This document shows positions 1-7,608 of a stretch of 64,000 nt of DNA, piece after piece (the first letter of the stretch is position 1; the number at the start of each line of letters is the position of its first letter). The DNA comes from Fermentibacter sp963718745 [NCBI: Candidatus Fermentibacterota bacterium] (GTDB taxonomy: Bacteria; Fermentibacterota; Fermentibacteria; Fermentibacterales). A model generated the notes under the pieces. It was not told where the DNA came from. It saw only the letters and a program-made list of their open reading frames with translations, and did not search any database. A program made the position numbers and the translations under genes. The DNA is taken from NCBI GenBank assembly GCA_963718745.1, contig OY970370.1:1674001-1738000 (forward strand), read 5' to 3'.

Positions 1-253
1 TCGGGATCGAGTCGTACCAGTCGGCCCGGGATTCAAGGGCGCCGATCACGTGGTCCATGAGAGCCTCGGAGTTCATCTCGAGCCGGTCCAGGCGCGGGAT
101 CGAGCCGAACAGGTACTCGACAGCCTCCAGGACCTCGCCTCTGTAGGATGACATGGTCTCCCCCCAGAAGTCCGAGTTCCCGGGCGTATCCGCGAGCAGG
201 CTGTCCCGTTCCGCCGGGGTGAGCAGCGTGAGTGCGACGAGGAGAAGAGTCAT
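1..253 (-). CDS. Exported protein of unknown function, N-terminal part only (cut by window start)
   Basis: The frame opens with ATG at 253 and runs open to the window edge, giving at least 84 residues. The first 12 residues (MTLLLVALTLLT) form a short hydrophobic segment like a secretion signal, followed by a charged, mostly helical stretch rich in Glu, Leu and Ser. The ATG overlaps the TGA of the upstream transglutaminase-like gene (ATGA), so the two are translationally coupled and probably act together at the cell envelope. I do not recognise the family; the upstream partner suggests it could belong to a related extracytoplasmic transglutaminase-like protein, but that is only inference. Confidence 0.6.
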   Translation of the reverse strand, partial: MTLLLVALTLLTPAERDSLLADTPGNSDFWGETMSSYRGEVLEAVEYLFGSIPRLDRLEMNSEALMDHVIGALESRADWYDSIP

Positions 254-1233
254 GGCTGCTCCTCCAGGTTCAGGGTGACGAGAGCCGGCATCGGTTCTCC
301 CGAGGAGAGGTCGACCCAGACAGTATCTCCTGCCGAGACCGTCACAGTGTTGGTAGTTACGGGCCATCCCCACGAGACCAGATAGATCCCCTGGCCCAGC
401 TCGACCTCGCGCCTCGGGTACCTGAGAGTGACGACGGGTCGGAGGGCTCCCCAGTTGACGATGCTGACGTACACGGGAGCCAGGGCGTCTCCGACCACCC
501 TCAGGAGCCCGGTCGGGGCATAGTTGCCGGTGACGTTGACGAGGGAGGCGCTCCCCCTCGTGATGAGCGCTCCGGGGACCTCGCCCTGTGCCACGGAGAC
601 GACGAGGGCGGCGCGCGATGCGTTGGAGGTGAACCATGTCGGCTGGTCCAGCGAGTCCACCGAGACTCCCGACTCGGTCGAGACCCAGCCGGATGGAGTC
701 CAGACCTCGGTCCAGGCGTGGTTGTTGTCGCAGACGGTCCACCAGGGCGTGTAGGTCTGGCGGCAGGGGATGCCGACGGCGCGCAGGGCGTCCATCTGCA
801 GTATCGTCAGTTCCTCGCACCTGCCGGAGCCGCATGATATCGTCACGAGCGGGGACTGGTCCCGCCTCTGGGTCTGCCTGAACTCGGCCGTGCTGTCGCA
901 CCAGGAGAGGACGAACTCGGCCGCCCGCTCGATGCCCCCGGCGGACATCGCGAGGGGCATCAGCTCGTCGTAGAGCACCGGGCGCCATGCGGTGAGGGGT
1001 TCCTGGCTCACCCTGACCGGCAGGACGTACCTGAGGAAGATCGAGTCGGGGATCGCTCCGCCCCACGGGACCGAGTCGACCGCGCGTACGGCAAGGGCGC
1101 AGTTCTCCTCCAGAAGGGAGGCGTAGGCCGGTACGAGGTCGCAGGGGGGCGAGTTCTCTTCGAGCCATGCCGCGGCGTCCGCGCCACCAACCCTGCCTGT
1201 CGCCAGAACCAGCAGCAGGAAGCCAGTTACCAT
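250..1233 (-). CDS. Exported transglutaminase-like domain protein
   Basis: 327 residues with an N-terminal signal-like segment (residues 1-19). The core carries a transglutaminase-like thiol-protease signature: Cys139 in the stretch SCGSGRCEE, His172 in NNHAW, then Trp183 in SGWVSTE. The third catalytic position, normally Asp, appears to be Glu187. Proteins of this superfamily act on peptide or amide bonds; the substrate here is unknown. The part after residue 190 is beta-rich by eye and could be a carbohydrate- or protein-binding domain. The gene is coupled by ATGA to the truncated downstream gene. The family call is fairly firm, the activity is not. Confidence 0.75.
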   Translation of the reverse strand: MVTGFLLLVLATGRVGGADAAAWLEENSPPCDLVPAYASLLEENCALAVRAVDSVPWGGAIPDSIFLRYVLPVRVSQEPLTAWRPVLYDELMPLAMSAGGIERAAEFVLSWCDSTAEFRQTQRRDQSPLVTISCGSGRCEELTILQMDALRAVGIPCRQTYTPWWTVCDNNHAWTEVWTPSGWVSTESGVSVDSLDQPTWFTSNASRAALVVSVAQGEVPGALITRGSASLVNVTGNYAPTGLLRVVGDALAPVYVSIVNWGALRPVVTLRYPRREVELGQGIYLVSWGWPVTTNTVTVSAGDTVWVDLSSGEPMPALVTLNLEEQP

Positions 1234-1263
1234 CTTCCCCGCCTCCCGTGTATGTTACTCCAC

Positions 1264-1617
1264 ATGAAACGATTCATAATCTCCTGGGTGATCGCCGCCG
1301 CGAGCCTGTACCTGGTCTCGCTGCTGCTGGGTCCGAGAATGGAGTTCGAAGGCATCCTGCCGGTCGTCTGGACCGCGCTCCTCGTCGGCCTTCTCAACGC
1401 CATAGTCGCCCCCGTGGTAAGGCTGCTCACCTGCCCGGCATACCTGCTCACGCTCGGTCTCTTCAGGTTCGTCGTCAGCGCCGCCTTCCTGCTCCTGGCC
1501 CGCTCCGTGGTCCACGGGTTCTGGATCGCCGGGTTCTGGTGGGCGGTTCTAGCATCGATCCTGATCTCGGTCTCGACGACCATCCTGGGCGGCCTCGTCA
1601 AGAAGGAAGAGGACTGA
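1264..1617 (+). CDS. Phage-holin-IV-like small membrane protein
   Basis: 117 residues from ATG at 1264; an in-frame ATG at 1252 would add four residues. Nearly the whole chain is hydrophobic and forms about four membrane segments, ending in a charged tail (KKEED). Length, segment pattern and the motif NAIVAPVVRLLTCP are typical of the 'mycobacterial four-TM holin' family (PF04020 type), which is widespread in bacteria and not necessarily phage-derived. No phage genes are nearby. There is no Shine-Dalgarno sequence before either ATG; a TATGTT hexamer at 1252-1257 lies just upstream of 1264, so a leaderless message is possible. The 3' end overlaps the convergent gene by 20 nt. Confidence 0.7.
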   Translation: MKRFIISWVIAAASLYLVSLLLGPRMEFEGILPVVWTALLVGLLNAIVAPVVRLLTCPAYLLTLGLFRFVVSAAFLLLARSVVHGFWIAGFWWAVLASILISVSTTILGGLVKKEED

Positions 1618-2290
1618 GGATCCCCACCGGGGTGCCTTCGCACCCCTGGCCCAGAGGATTGTCCGCCAGCGCCTCCAGCAGCATCCCTCTGTCCAGCGAA
1701 GCCGGCCAGCAGCCCAGGATGTTGCCTCCCAGATCGTTCACATCCACGACGGCGGCGCTGCAGCCGAAAGCCTCCGCCAGCCTCTCCGAGACCCTGTCCG
1801 GTTCGAGCGGCGCCAGGCTCACGGCCCTGTCGAATGGCGGGATCGTGCCTTTCGTGGGGCCGTCTATCGAGCGGGCCAGCGGCCCTGCGATCCTGTAGAA
1901 ATCCCCCCGGCGCCCGAAGAGCTTCGTGACGGCGGATACAAACGAGGCTAGGAGTATCCGCGGAGTGCCCACCTCCCGGAGGGCGCACTCCATCGTCTCC
2001 GGCATGCCCAGGCCGATCCCCGAGGGAGTCCGCTTCACGAACCGCGAGAGGAGCTTCGCAAGCGGGCGCGCCCGGAGTGTGCCGTCATCGAGCAGGAAGT
2101 ACCTGCCCTGGCTCGCTCCCACTGCCTTCTCGCTGACGAACAGTATGTCATTCACGCCGGGAGCCGCGCCTGCGCGGGCAAGCCCCTCGGCGATGGCCTC
2201 CACCAGGTCGTCTCCCGCAAGGACGAGCCTGGTGCCCACGGGAATCCTTGCGTACCTGCGGCCCCGGACCTCGATCTCGCGAGACTTCAT
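1598..2290 (-). CDS. CofE-like coenzyme F420-0:glutamate ligase family protein
   Basis: 230 residues resembling the F420-0:gamma-glutamyl ligase fold over the full length. Recognisable conserved blocks are IPVGTRLVLAGDDLVE near the start, DILFVSEKAVGASQGR, KRTPSGIGLGMPETME, FGRRGDFYRIAG, IDGPTKGTIPPFDRAV, and DVNDLGGNILG and NPLGQG at the end. CofE adds glutamate to F420-0 with GTP. No other F420 biosynthesis gene is seen in this window, so this could be one of the CofE homologues that ligate an unrelated acid; that is inference. The SD sequence GGAGGGG lies 8-9 nt before the ATG. The 3' end overlaps the holin-like gene convergently. Confidence 0.75.
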   Translation of the reverse strand: MKSREIEVRGRRYARIPVGTRLVLAGDDLVEAIAEGLARAGAAPGVNDILFVSEKAVGASQGRYFLLDDGTLRARPLAKLLSRFVKRTPSGIGLGMPETMECALREVGTPRILLASFVSAVTKLFGRRGDFYRIAGPLARSIDGPTKGTIPPFDRAVSLAPLEPDRVSERLAEAFGCSAAVVDVNDLGGNILGCWPASLDRGMLLEALADNPLGQGCEGTPVGILSPLPS

Positions 2291-2326
2291 GTATATTCCC
2301 CTCCAGTGTCTCTGATATGACTCGAC

Positions 2327-3088
2327 ATGCCGCTCCAGACAAGTTCGGGGGATTTCTTGGATCTGTCGCTCATGACCTTCGCGCAGGTGCGCTCATACCT
2401 GGAGACGCGCTCCCTGGTGACGATCCCGCTCGGAAGCACCGAACAGCACGGTGCTCTGGCCCCGCTATGCTGCGACGCGGCGGTGGCCCTCGAGTTGTGC
2501 AGGAGGGCATCAGACCTCGCGGGGACCGTCTGTGCGCCGGTTCTCTCCTACGGCTCCTCCGAATGCCACAGGGGCTTCCCCGGCACGGTCAGCCTGTCCC
2601 GGCGGACGCTCTCCTCGGTAGTGGAAGACATCGTCGGGAGCCTCGTCCCGCACGGATTCAGGACCATCCTGTTCCTGAGCGGGCACGGAGGGAACAGGGC
2701 TCCCGTAGAAGAGGCTCTGGGAAGGCTGGAAGGCTCTCATCCCGGTGTCCGGCTGGTGTACGAGGGCTACTGGAACCTGCCGGGGGCACGGGAGATCGAG
2801 GAGCGTCTCTTCGAGGGGCGGAGCGGCTATCACGCGACCGCCGCGGAAGTCTCCATGTACATGCATCTGTTCCCCGGATTCTGCATACCGCCCGAAGCAT
2901 TCCACCGGTACCCCCCGTCTCCCGCCGGTCCGATGACCTCCCTCGAGTGGCTCGAAGCCTATCCCGAAGGTCCTGCCGGCGTGGACGCGGAGCAGATCTC
3001 GCCCGTGAAGGGCGCGGAGATCTTCGACTTCCTCTGCCGGAGCCTCGCCGGAGTCCTGGGCGTGATGGCGGGAGCCGCCGATGCCTGA
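2327..3088 (+). CDS. Creatininase/MftE-family metal-dependent amidohydrolase
   Basis: 253 residues. The family motif for the binuclear metal site is visible as PLGSTEQHG, with Glu39 and His41, then Asp50, and SGHGGN with His120. The GHGGN form is that of MftE, ArfB and related peptidase/amidase members rather than of creatininase itself (GHYEN), so the substrate is likely a small amide or a modified peptide and not creatinine. The ATG at 2327 has no clear SD; a TATATT hexamer at 2292-2297 could be its -10. The 3' end overlaps the following ABC ATPase gene by 8 nt, suggesting an operon with the exporter. Confidence 0.8.
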   Translation: MPLQTSSGDFLDLSLMTFAQVRSYLETRSLVTIPLGSTEQHGALAPLCCDAAVALELCRRASDLAGTVCAPVLSYGSSECHRGFPGTVSLSRRTLSSVVEDIVGSLVPHGFRTILFLSGHGGNRAPVEEALGRLEGSHPGVRLVYEGYWNLPGAREIEERLFEGRSGYHATAAEVSMYMHLFPGFCIPPEAFHRYPPSPAGPMTSLEWLEAYPEGPAGVDAEQISPVKGAEIFDFLCRSLAGVLGVMAGAADA

Positions 3089-3959
3089 AGACGCGATCCT
3101 CCTGGAAGGCCTGACCGTCGACTACGGCCGGAACAGGGTCCTCGAGGATCTGGACCTGCGCGTCAGGAGGCAGACCGTGCACGGGCTGCTGGGCCGGAAC
3201 GGTGCCGGCAAGACGACGACGATCAGAGCGGTGGCAGGGCTCCTCGAGCCGGTCTCCGGCCGCCTGTCCGTACTCGGACGCGACCCCGGGGCAGGTTCGG
3301 TGAGACGCCTCCTGTCGATACTCCCCGCGGATGACGGGCTGGTCCCGGGCCTCACCGTCACCGAGAACCTGGAGGTCTGGGCCTCCATCTGGGGGATGAA
3401 CCGGAAGGATGCCGCCAGGGCAGCCGCCCTCGCTCTCGAAGCGGTCGGGATGGAGGGAAGCCCCTCGCGCCCGGTCCGCACGCTGTCCACGGGCAACCGC
3501 AGGCTGGCCGCCCTCGCGCGGACCTTCATGATCCCGGGCGAGATAGTGATCCTCGACGAGCCCACGTCCTCTCTCGACCCGGTGGCCGCCTCCAGGATAA
3601 GGGAGGCCGTCTCGGCAGTCTCGAAGGCGCGCACCGTCGTGCTCTCGACCCACAACCTGGAGGAGGCCCGGAACCTCTGCTCCGAGGTGACCATCATCCA
3701 TCACGGCCGGACCGTCTTCACCGGGACTCCCGGGAGCGTCGGGCGCGAGGGCAGCTACCACGTCCGGACCGAATCGGGTGCGCTCGGATGGAAGGGGGCG
3801 ACCCTCGAGGCCGGCGCCGACGGAACCGTGCTGCTGGATTCGGGGCTCCCCGCGGCGGAGACCCTTGCGGAGCTCGTCCGCCAGGGCGTGCGCGTGATCG
3901 AGTTCAGGCCGGCAGTGAAGACCCTTACGGACATCTTCATGGAGACGGCGGGCGACTGA
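3081..3959 (+). CDS. ABC-2 type transporter ATP-binding protein
   Basis: 292 residues. Walker A is at residues 38-45 (GRNGAGKT), the signature is LSTGN (135-139) rather than LSGGQ, Walker B is ILDEP (157-161), and the H-loop follows in LSTHNLEEA. The C-terminal 80 residues form the accessory region usual for ABC-2 ATPases. It energises the membrane protein encoded next, whose ATG overlaps this stop codon (TGATG). The exported substrate is unknown; drug, lipid or polysaccharide exporters and gliding/NatA-type systems all use this arrangement. The start overlaps the creatininase-family gene by 8 nt. Confidence 0.85.
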   Translation: MPEDAILLEGLTVDYGRNRVLEDLDLRVRRQTVHGLLGRNGAGKTTTIRAVAGLLEPVSGRLSVLGRDPGAGSVRRLLSILPADDGLVPGLTVTENLEVWASIWGMNRKDAARAAALALEAVGMEGSPSRPVRTLSTGNRRLAALARTFMIPGEIVILDEPTSSLDPVAASRIREAVSAVSKARTVVLSTHNLEEARNLCSEVTIIHHGRTVFTGTPGSVGREGSYHVRTESGALGWKGATLEAGADGTVLLDSGLPAAETLAELVRQGVRVIEFRPAVKTLTDIFMETAGD

Positions 3960-4684
3960 TGACATGGGCGGTCATGCTCAGGGACTGGCTCCACTTCAGG
4001 AGCACGATGGGCAGGATCGGCTTCGTCCGGCTGATCGCGGCCTACTGCCTGCTGCTCGGCGTCTACGTCCCGAGCCGTTTCGACGATCCCGGCTCGTCGG
4101 TGTTCGTCTTCGCCCTGATACCGCTCTATCTGGCCGGACCGCTGGCCGTGGATGCGATAGCCGGAGAGCGCGACAGGAAGACCCTCGAAGCCCTGCTCTG
4201 CACACCCCTCGGCACGCGGGACCTGATGCTCGGGAAACTCCTTTTCCCGGTCGTCACGGCTCTGTCCTTCTCGCTGCTGGCGATGATCTGCAACGTCGGC
4301 TACTCGATCGCTGCCGGGAAGCCCAATGCCGGTCCGGCCGGGTTCGCCGCGGCGGCGGCGCTCGGGCTCTCCCTTTCGGTCACCTGCTCGTCGATCGGCC
4401 TGCACATATCCCTCAACGCCTCATCCTCCAGGAGCGCGCAGCAGTGGTACTCGGTGGTGCTCCTGATGCTTTCCGTGGGGCTGCCGCTGGGGCTGAAATC
4501 CCTCCTGCCATTTCTGAACAGCAATACCGCGTCTGCCGTGGGACGGCTGTTCGAGGGCGGACCCGTATCCATCGGAACGGCCATGCTCGTCGCCTTCTTC
4601 CTGCTGTCCGGCCTGGCCCTCGCGTCAGCGGCGCAGCGCCGTTTCCGGAGTCTCTGGAGGATGAACGGAAGGTCGCAGATCTGA
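3959..4684 (+). CDS. ABC-2 type transporter permease
   Basis: 241 residues with about six membrane-spanning segments and the cytoplasmic-loop motif VDAIAGERDRKTLEALL, which is the conserved coupling region of ABC-2 permeases (E-R-E/D-x-x-T-L-E). The ATG at 3959 shares its A with the TGA of the ATPase gene, so the pair is made together. The last 30 residues are basic (QRRFRSLWRMNGR) and should lie in the cytoplasm. It forms the transmembrane half of the exporter; what it exports cannot be told from the sequence. Confidence 0.8.
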   Translation: MTWAVMLRDWLHFRSTMGRIGFVRLIAAYCLLLGVYVPSRFDDPGSSVFVFALIPLYLAGPLAVDAIAGERDRKTLEALLCTPLGTRDLMLGKLLFPVVTALSFSLLAMICNVGYSIAAGKPNAGPAGFAAAAALGLSLSVTCSSIGLHISLNASSSRSAQQWYSVVLLMLSVGLPLGLKSLLPFLNSNTASAVGRLFEGGPVSIGTAMLVAFFLLSGLALASAAQRRFRSLWRMNGRSQI

Positions 4685-4700
4685 GAGGAGGCTGCCTTTC

Positions 4701-5024
4701 ATGTCGGGAGTCGCGGTCGAGCTCTGCACCACTGTGCCGGACAGGGAGCTGGGTCTTGAGTTGGGCAGGGCGGCCGTCGGGGCCGGCCTTGCGGCCTGCG
4801 CCCAGATCTCCGGTCCCATCACGAGCATATACACGTGGAAGGGCGAAAGCGCCGAGGAAACCGAGTGGCGGTTGAGCCTGAAGACATTCCAGCGCCTCGC
4901 CTCCGACCTCGAAGCGTTCATCCGCAGCCGCCACCCCTACGAAGTGCCCGAGATCGTCGTCATGGCCGCCGCGGCCGTCTCGACGGACTATCTCGACTGG
5001 ATGACCGGGTCCACCAGGTCCTAG
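4701..5024 (+). CDS. cutA: Divalent-cation tolerance protein CutA
   Basis: 107 residues, the usual size for the trimeric, ferredoxin-fold CutA1 family. The hallmark blocks are present: GLAACAQISGPITSIYTWKG, then EWRLSLKT and HPYEVPEIVVM. CutA proteins bind divalent copper and other metals and have been linked to metal tolerance, though the biochemical role is unsettled. A strong SD (GAGGAGG) precedes the ATG. It starts 17 nt after the permease stop and could be read with the ABC-2 operon, while the next gene has its own promoter. Confidence 0.9.
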   Translation: MSGVAVELCTTVPDRELGLELGRAAVGAGLAACAQISGPITSIYTWKGESAEETEWRLSLKTFQRLASDLEAFIRSRHPYEVPEIVVMAAAAVSTDYLDWMTGSTRS

Positions 5025-5037
5025 TCCAGATGGGAAG

Positions 5038-5066
5038 TTGACGGGGGCGGACCGGTTGGTTAAAAT
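5038..5066 (+). promoter_or_regulatory. Sigma-70-type promoter of the Rrf2-hcp-cupin operon
   Basis: TTGACG at 5038-5043 and TAAAAT at 5061-5066 are separated by exactly 17 bp, matching the vegetative promoter consensus at 9 of 12 positions or better. It lies 14 bp after cutA and would start transcription near 5073, about 45 nt before the Rrf2 gene. An imperfect palindrome sits directly on the expected start site. Confidence 0.7.
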
Positions 5067-5067
5067 A

Positions 5068-5088
5068 GGAATTGAGATTCTTGATTCC
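5068..5088 (+). promoter_or_regulatory. Probable Rrf2 operator (imperfect palindrome)
   Basis: A 21-bp imperfect inverted repeat begins GGAAT and ends ATTCC, centred on AGATTCT. It is AT-rich in a GC-rich surrounding and covers the expected transcription start of the promoter at 5038-5066. A repressor bound here would block the operon, which begins with an Rrf2-family regulator; negative autoregulation is the natural inference. No binding data are implied. Confidence 0.45.
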
Positions 5089-5118
5089 CATTACTTGCAG
5101 CCGGGATGCGGGGGCAGC

Positions 5119-5556
5119 GTGTCACACAGATTCGGTTTCAGCGAAGCAGCCAACCTCGCCGTTCACTCGTGCGCGCTTATCGCATCGTCCCGGACCGGGG
5201 CAGCGGTGAGGGCGCACGAGATCGCCGAAGCCCTGGGCGTCTCCGAGTCCCATCTGCGCAAGGTCCTGCAGACGCTGGTCAGGATGGGCATCCTGACATC
5301 CGTGAAAGGCGCGGCGGGCGGGTTCGGGATGGCGGTCCCGGCCGCTTCCATATCCCTGAAGCAGATCATAGAAGCGATCGACTCGAGGCAGTCGCCCGGG
5401 GGATGCCTCCTCGGCGCCCCCGTATGCCCTGCCGGAAGGTGCGTTTTCACCGAACTCACCGGGAAGATTGTCTCCACGATGGATGAGTGTCTGTCAGCAA
5501 CGACGCTGGAATCCTTCGCATGCGCCCTGCCGGGCGGCGGAGGGGGAAGGGAGTAG
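5119..5556 (+). CDS. Rrf2-family iron-sulfur transcriptional regulator
   Basis: 145 residues from the GTG at 5119. The frame is open upstream to 5038, but that stretch contains the promoter, and a GGGGGC SD sits just before the GTG. The start of the domain (FGFSEAANLAVHSCALIAS) is typical of Rrf2 proteins, followed by the winged helix (AHEIAEALGVSESHLRKVLQTLVRMGIL) and the Cys cluster C-x6-C-x4-C in GGCLLGAPVCPAGRC that would bind a [2Fe-2S] or [4Fe-4S] cluster. Members such as NsrR and IscR sense nitric oxide or cluster status. Sitting immediately upstream of hcp, it probably senses nitrosative or redox stress and controls its own operon. Confidence 0.8.
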   Translation: MSHRFGFSEAANLAVHSCALIASSRTGAAVRAHEIAEALGVSESHLRKVLQTLVRMGILTSVKGAAGGFGMAVPAASISLKQIIEAIDSRQSPGGCLLGAPVCPAGRCVFTELTGKIVSTMDECLSATTLESFACALPGGGGGRE

Positions 5557-5558
5557 AG

Positions 5559-7226
5559 ATGTTCTGTTATCAGTGCGAACAGACGGCCCAGGGGAAGGGC
5601 TGCGACAGGTTCGGTGTGTGCGGGAAGGACCCCGAGACCGCCGCCCTCCAGGACGCCCTGCTGATGCTGCTCAAGGGCATCGGGTGGTTCGGGTCGAAAG
5701 CCCGGGCGAAGACCGGGGGCTGGCGCGACCGTGATGTGGACCTCTTCGTGATCGAGGGCCTCTTCACCACCATCACCAATGTTGATTTCGATCCCGAGAG
5801 GGTCGAGGGCTTCATCAGGCGCGCGGTTACCATGAGGGATCGCGTCGCCGCTGCAGCAGGCACGGACGGTTCGGAGCTCCACAGCCATCTGCCCGTGAAT
5901 CCCGCGACCTGGACGCCCCCTGCGGACCGGGCTGCGGTCGTGGCCGCCGCCGCGGCGTTCTCGATAGCCGAACGCAGGCTCCATCAGGGTGACACCGCCA
6001 CGGGCATCGAGGAGCTCATCACCCAGGGGCTCAAGGGTGCCGCCGCCTATGCCGACCATGCACATGTGCTCGGCGTATCCGACGACGAAGCCTTCGGCGG
6101 GTTCTACGAAACCCTGGCCTCGCTGTGCGAGAGGCACGAGGTCCCCGAACTCCTCGGCGCGGCCCTGAGGGTCGGCGAGCTGAACTACAAGGTCATGGAG
6201 CTCCTCGACCGCGCGAACACGACCGCCTACGGACACCCCTCACCCACCAGCGTGCGTGTGACACCCCGCAAGGGGCACGCGATCCTGATATCCGGCCACG
6301 ACCTCAAGGACCTGGAGGAGCTGCTGAAGCAGACCGAGGGTGCGGGGATCGACATCTACACCCACGGCGAGATGCTGCCCGCCCACGGGTATCCCGCCCT
6401 CAACAGGTATCCCCACCTCGCCGGCAACTACGGTGGAGCCTGGCAGAACCAGCAGAAGGAGTTCGACGAGTTCCCCGGGGCGATCCTGATGACCACCAAC
6501 TGCATACAGAAGCCTCGGCCGGGATACTTCGACAGGATATTCACTTCCGGAGTAGTAGCATGGCCCGGGGTCAGGCACATATCCGACAGGAAGTTCGGCC
6601 CCGTGATCAAGGCCGCCCTGGCGCAGCCCGGGTTCACCGAGGACCAGCCCGAGAAGAAGATACTGGTCGGCTTCGGGCACAATGCCGTGATGACCGCCGC
6701 ACCGAAGGTGATCGATCTCGTGAAGCAGGGCCGGATCAGGCACTTCTTCCTCGTGGGCGGATGCGACGGCGCCAAGCCCGGAAGGGACTACTACACGGAG
6801 TTCGCGGAGAAGGTGCCGGGAGACTGCATCATCCTCACCCTGGCCTGCGGGAAGTACCGCTTCAACAAGATGGATTTCGGGGACATCGACGGCGTTCCCA
6901 GGCTGCTGGACGTCGGTCAGTGCAACGACGCCTACTCTGCGATACAGATCGCACTGGCACTCTCCCAGGCCTTCGGCGTGGGCGTCAACGAGCTCCCGCT
7001 GTCGCTCGTGCTCTCCTGGTACGAGCAGAAGGCCACGGCGATCCTCCTGACCCTCCTGCACCTCGGCATCAGGAACATCCTGATCGGCCCCTCGCTGCCG
7101 GCCTGCCTGACCCCCGAGAGCCTGCAGGTGCTCGTCGACATGTTCGCGATTAGACCCATAAGCAATCCCGACGCCGATCTGCAGTCCATCCTCGCCCCGT
7201 CCTGCGGGTGCGGGAGCTGCAGGTAA
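5559..7226 (+). CDS. hcp: Hydroxylamine reductase / hybrid-cluster protein
   Basis: 555 residues. The N-terminal cubane ligands are Cys3, Cys6, Cys15 and Cys21 (MFCYQCEQTA...GVCGK), and the hybrid-cluster region carries the conserved blocks GHDLKDLEELL, GEMLPAHGYP, TTNCIQKP, GGCDGAKPGRDYY, LACGKYRFNK and GQCNDAYSA. Hcp reduces hydroxylamine in vitro and is considered a nitric-oxide reductase in vivo. The ATG at 5559 has a GGAAGGGAG SD and follows the Rrf2 stop by 2 nt, so the two are co-transcribed. The unusually Cys-rich end (SCGCGSCR) is noteworthy and might bind metal. No reductase partner (hcr) is adjacent. Confidence 0.93.
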   Translation: MFCYQCEQTAQGKGCDRFGVCGKDPETAALQDALLMLLKGIGWFGSKARAKTGGWRDRDVDLFVIEGLFTTITNVDFDPERVEGFIRRAVTMRDRVAAAAGTDGSELHSHLPVNPATWTPPADRAAVVAAAAAFSIAERRLHQGDTATGIEELITQGLKGAAAYADHAHVLGVSDDEAFGGFYETLASLCERHEVPELLGAALRVGELNYKVMELLDRANTTAYGHPSPTSVRVTPRKGHAILISGHDLKDLEELLKQTEGAGIDIYTHGEMLPAHGYPALNRYPHLAGNYGGAWQNQQKEFDEFPGAILMTTNCIQKPRPGYFDRIFTSGVVAWPGVRHISDRKFGPVIKAALAQPGFTEDQPEKKILVGFGHNAVMTAAPKVIDLVKQGRIRHFFLVGGCDGAKPGRDYYTEFAEKVPGDCIILTLACGKYRFNKMDFGDIDGVPRLLDVGQCNDAYSAIQIALALSQAFGVGVNELPLSLVLSWYEQKATAILLTLLHLGIRNILIGPSLPACLTPESLQVLVDMFAIRPISNPDADLQSILAPSCGCGSCR

Positions 7227-7567
7227 TGAAATTCTCGAGTCCTCAGAGTGCCGCGCGGATCGAGACCCCTCACGGTATCGAGGCGCGGAAGATCCACGAG
7301 AACGACTCGGTCCAGGTGATGTACCTGGTGCTCGCCCCGGGCGAGGCGCTGAAGCCCCACACCACTCCCGTCGACGTGTTCTTCTACGTGCTGGAGGGCA
7401 GGGGAACGGTGACGATAGGCGACGAGTCGGCCGAGGTGGAGGCCGAGACCATCGTGGACAGCCCGAAGGGGATCGTCCACTGGTGGAGGAATTCGGGTGA
7501 CGCGACCCTGCGCCTGCTCGTGGTGAAGACCCCCAGGCCGGGAGCCCCCGCGAAGATGGCGGACTGA
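7226..7567 (+). CDS. Cupin-domain protein
   Basis: 113 residues starting at the ATG that shares one base with the hcp stop codon. A single cupin barrel is indicated by PHTTPVDVFFYVLEGRGTV (first motif, with Asp where Glu is usual) and SPKGIVHWWRN (second motif, with the metal-binding His). Small stand-alone cupins bind metals or small molecules; location at the end of an Rrf2-hcp operon suggests a role in nitrosative or oxidative stress. An upstream in-frame GTG at 7208 is possible but lies inside hcp. Confidence 0.8.
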   Translation: MKFSSPQSAARIETPHGIEARKIHENDSVQVMYLVLAPGEALKPHTTPVDVFFYVLEGRGTVTIGDESAEVEAETIVDSPKGIVHWWRNSGDATLRLLVVKTPRPGAPAKMAD

Positions 7568-7581
7568 GAATCGAAGATGGG

Positions 7582-7608
7582 GGAGGAGCGGGCCGGACCC
7601 GCTCCTCC
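7582..7608. terminator. Bidirectional terminator hairpin between convergent genes
   Basis: An 11-bp perfect stem (7582-7592 with 7598-7608) closes a 5-nt CCGGA loop. It lies between the cupin gene and the convergent sugar-transferase gene and overlaps the stop codon of the latter. There is no long T-run on either side, so its strength as an intrinsic terminator is uncertain. Confidence 0.5.

Noticed and set aside
1264-1617. Phage remnant suggested by the holin-like gene
   Set aside because: The holin-IV-like family is common in bacterial chromosomes and no other phage gene is present.
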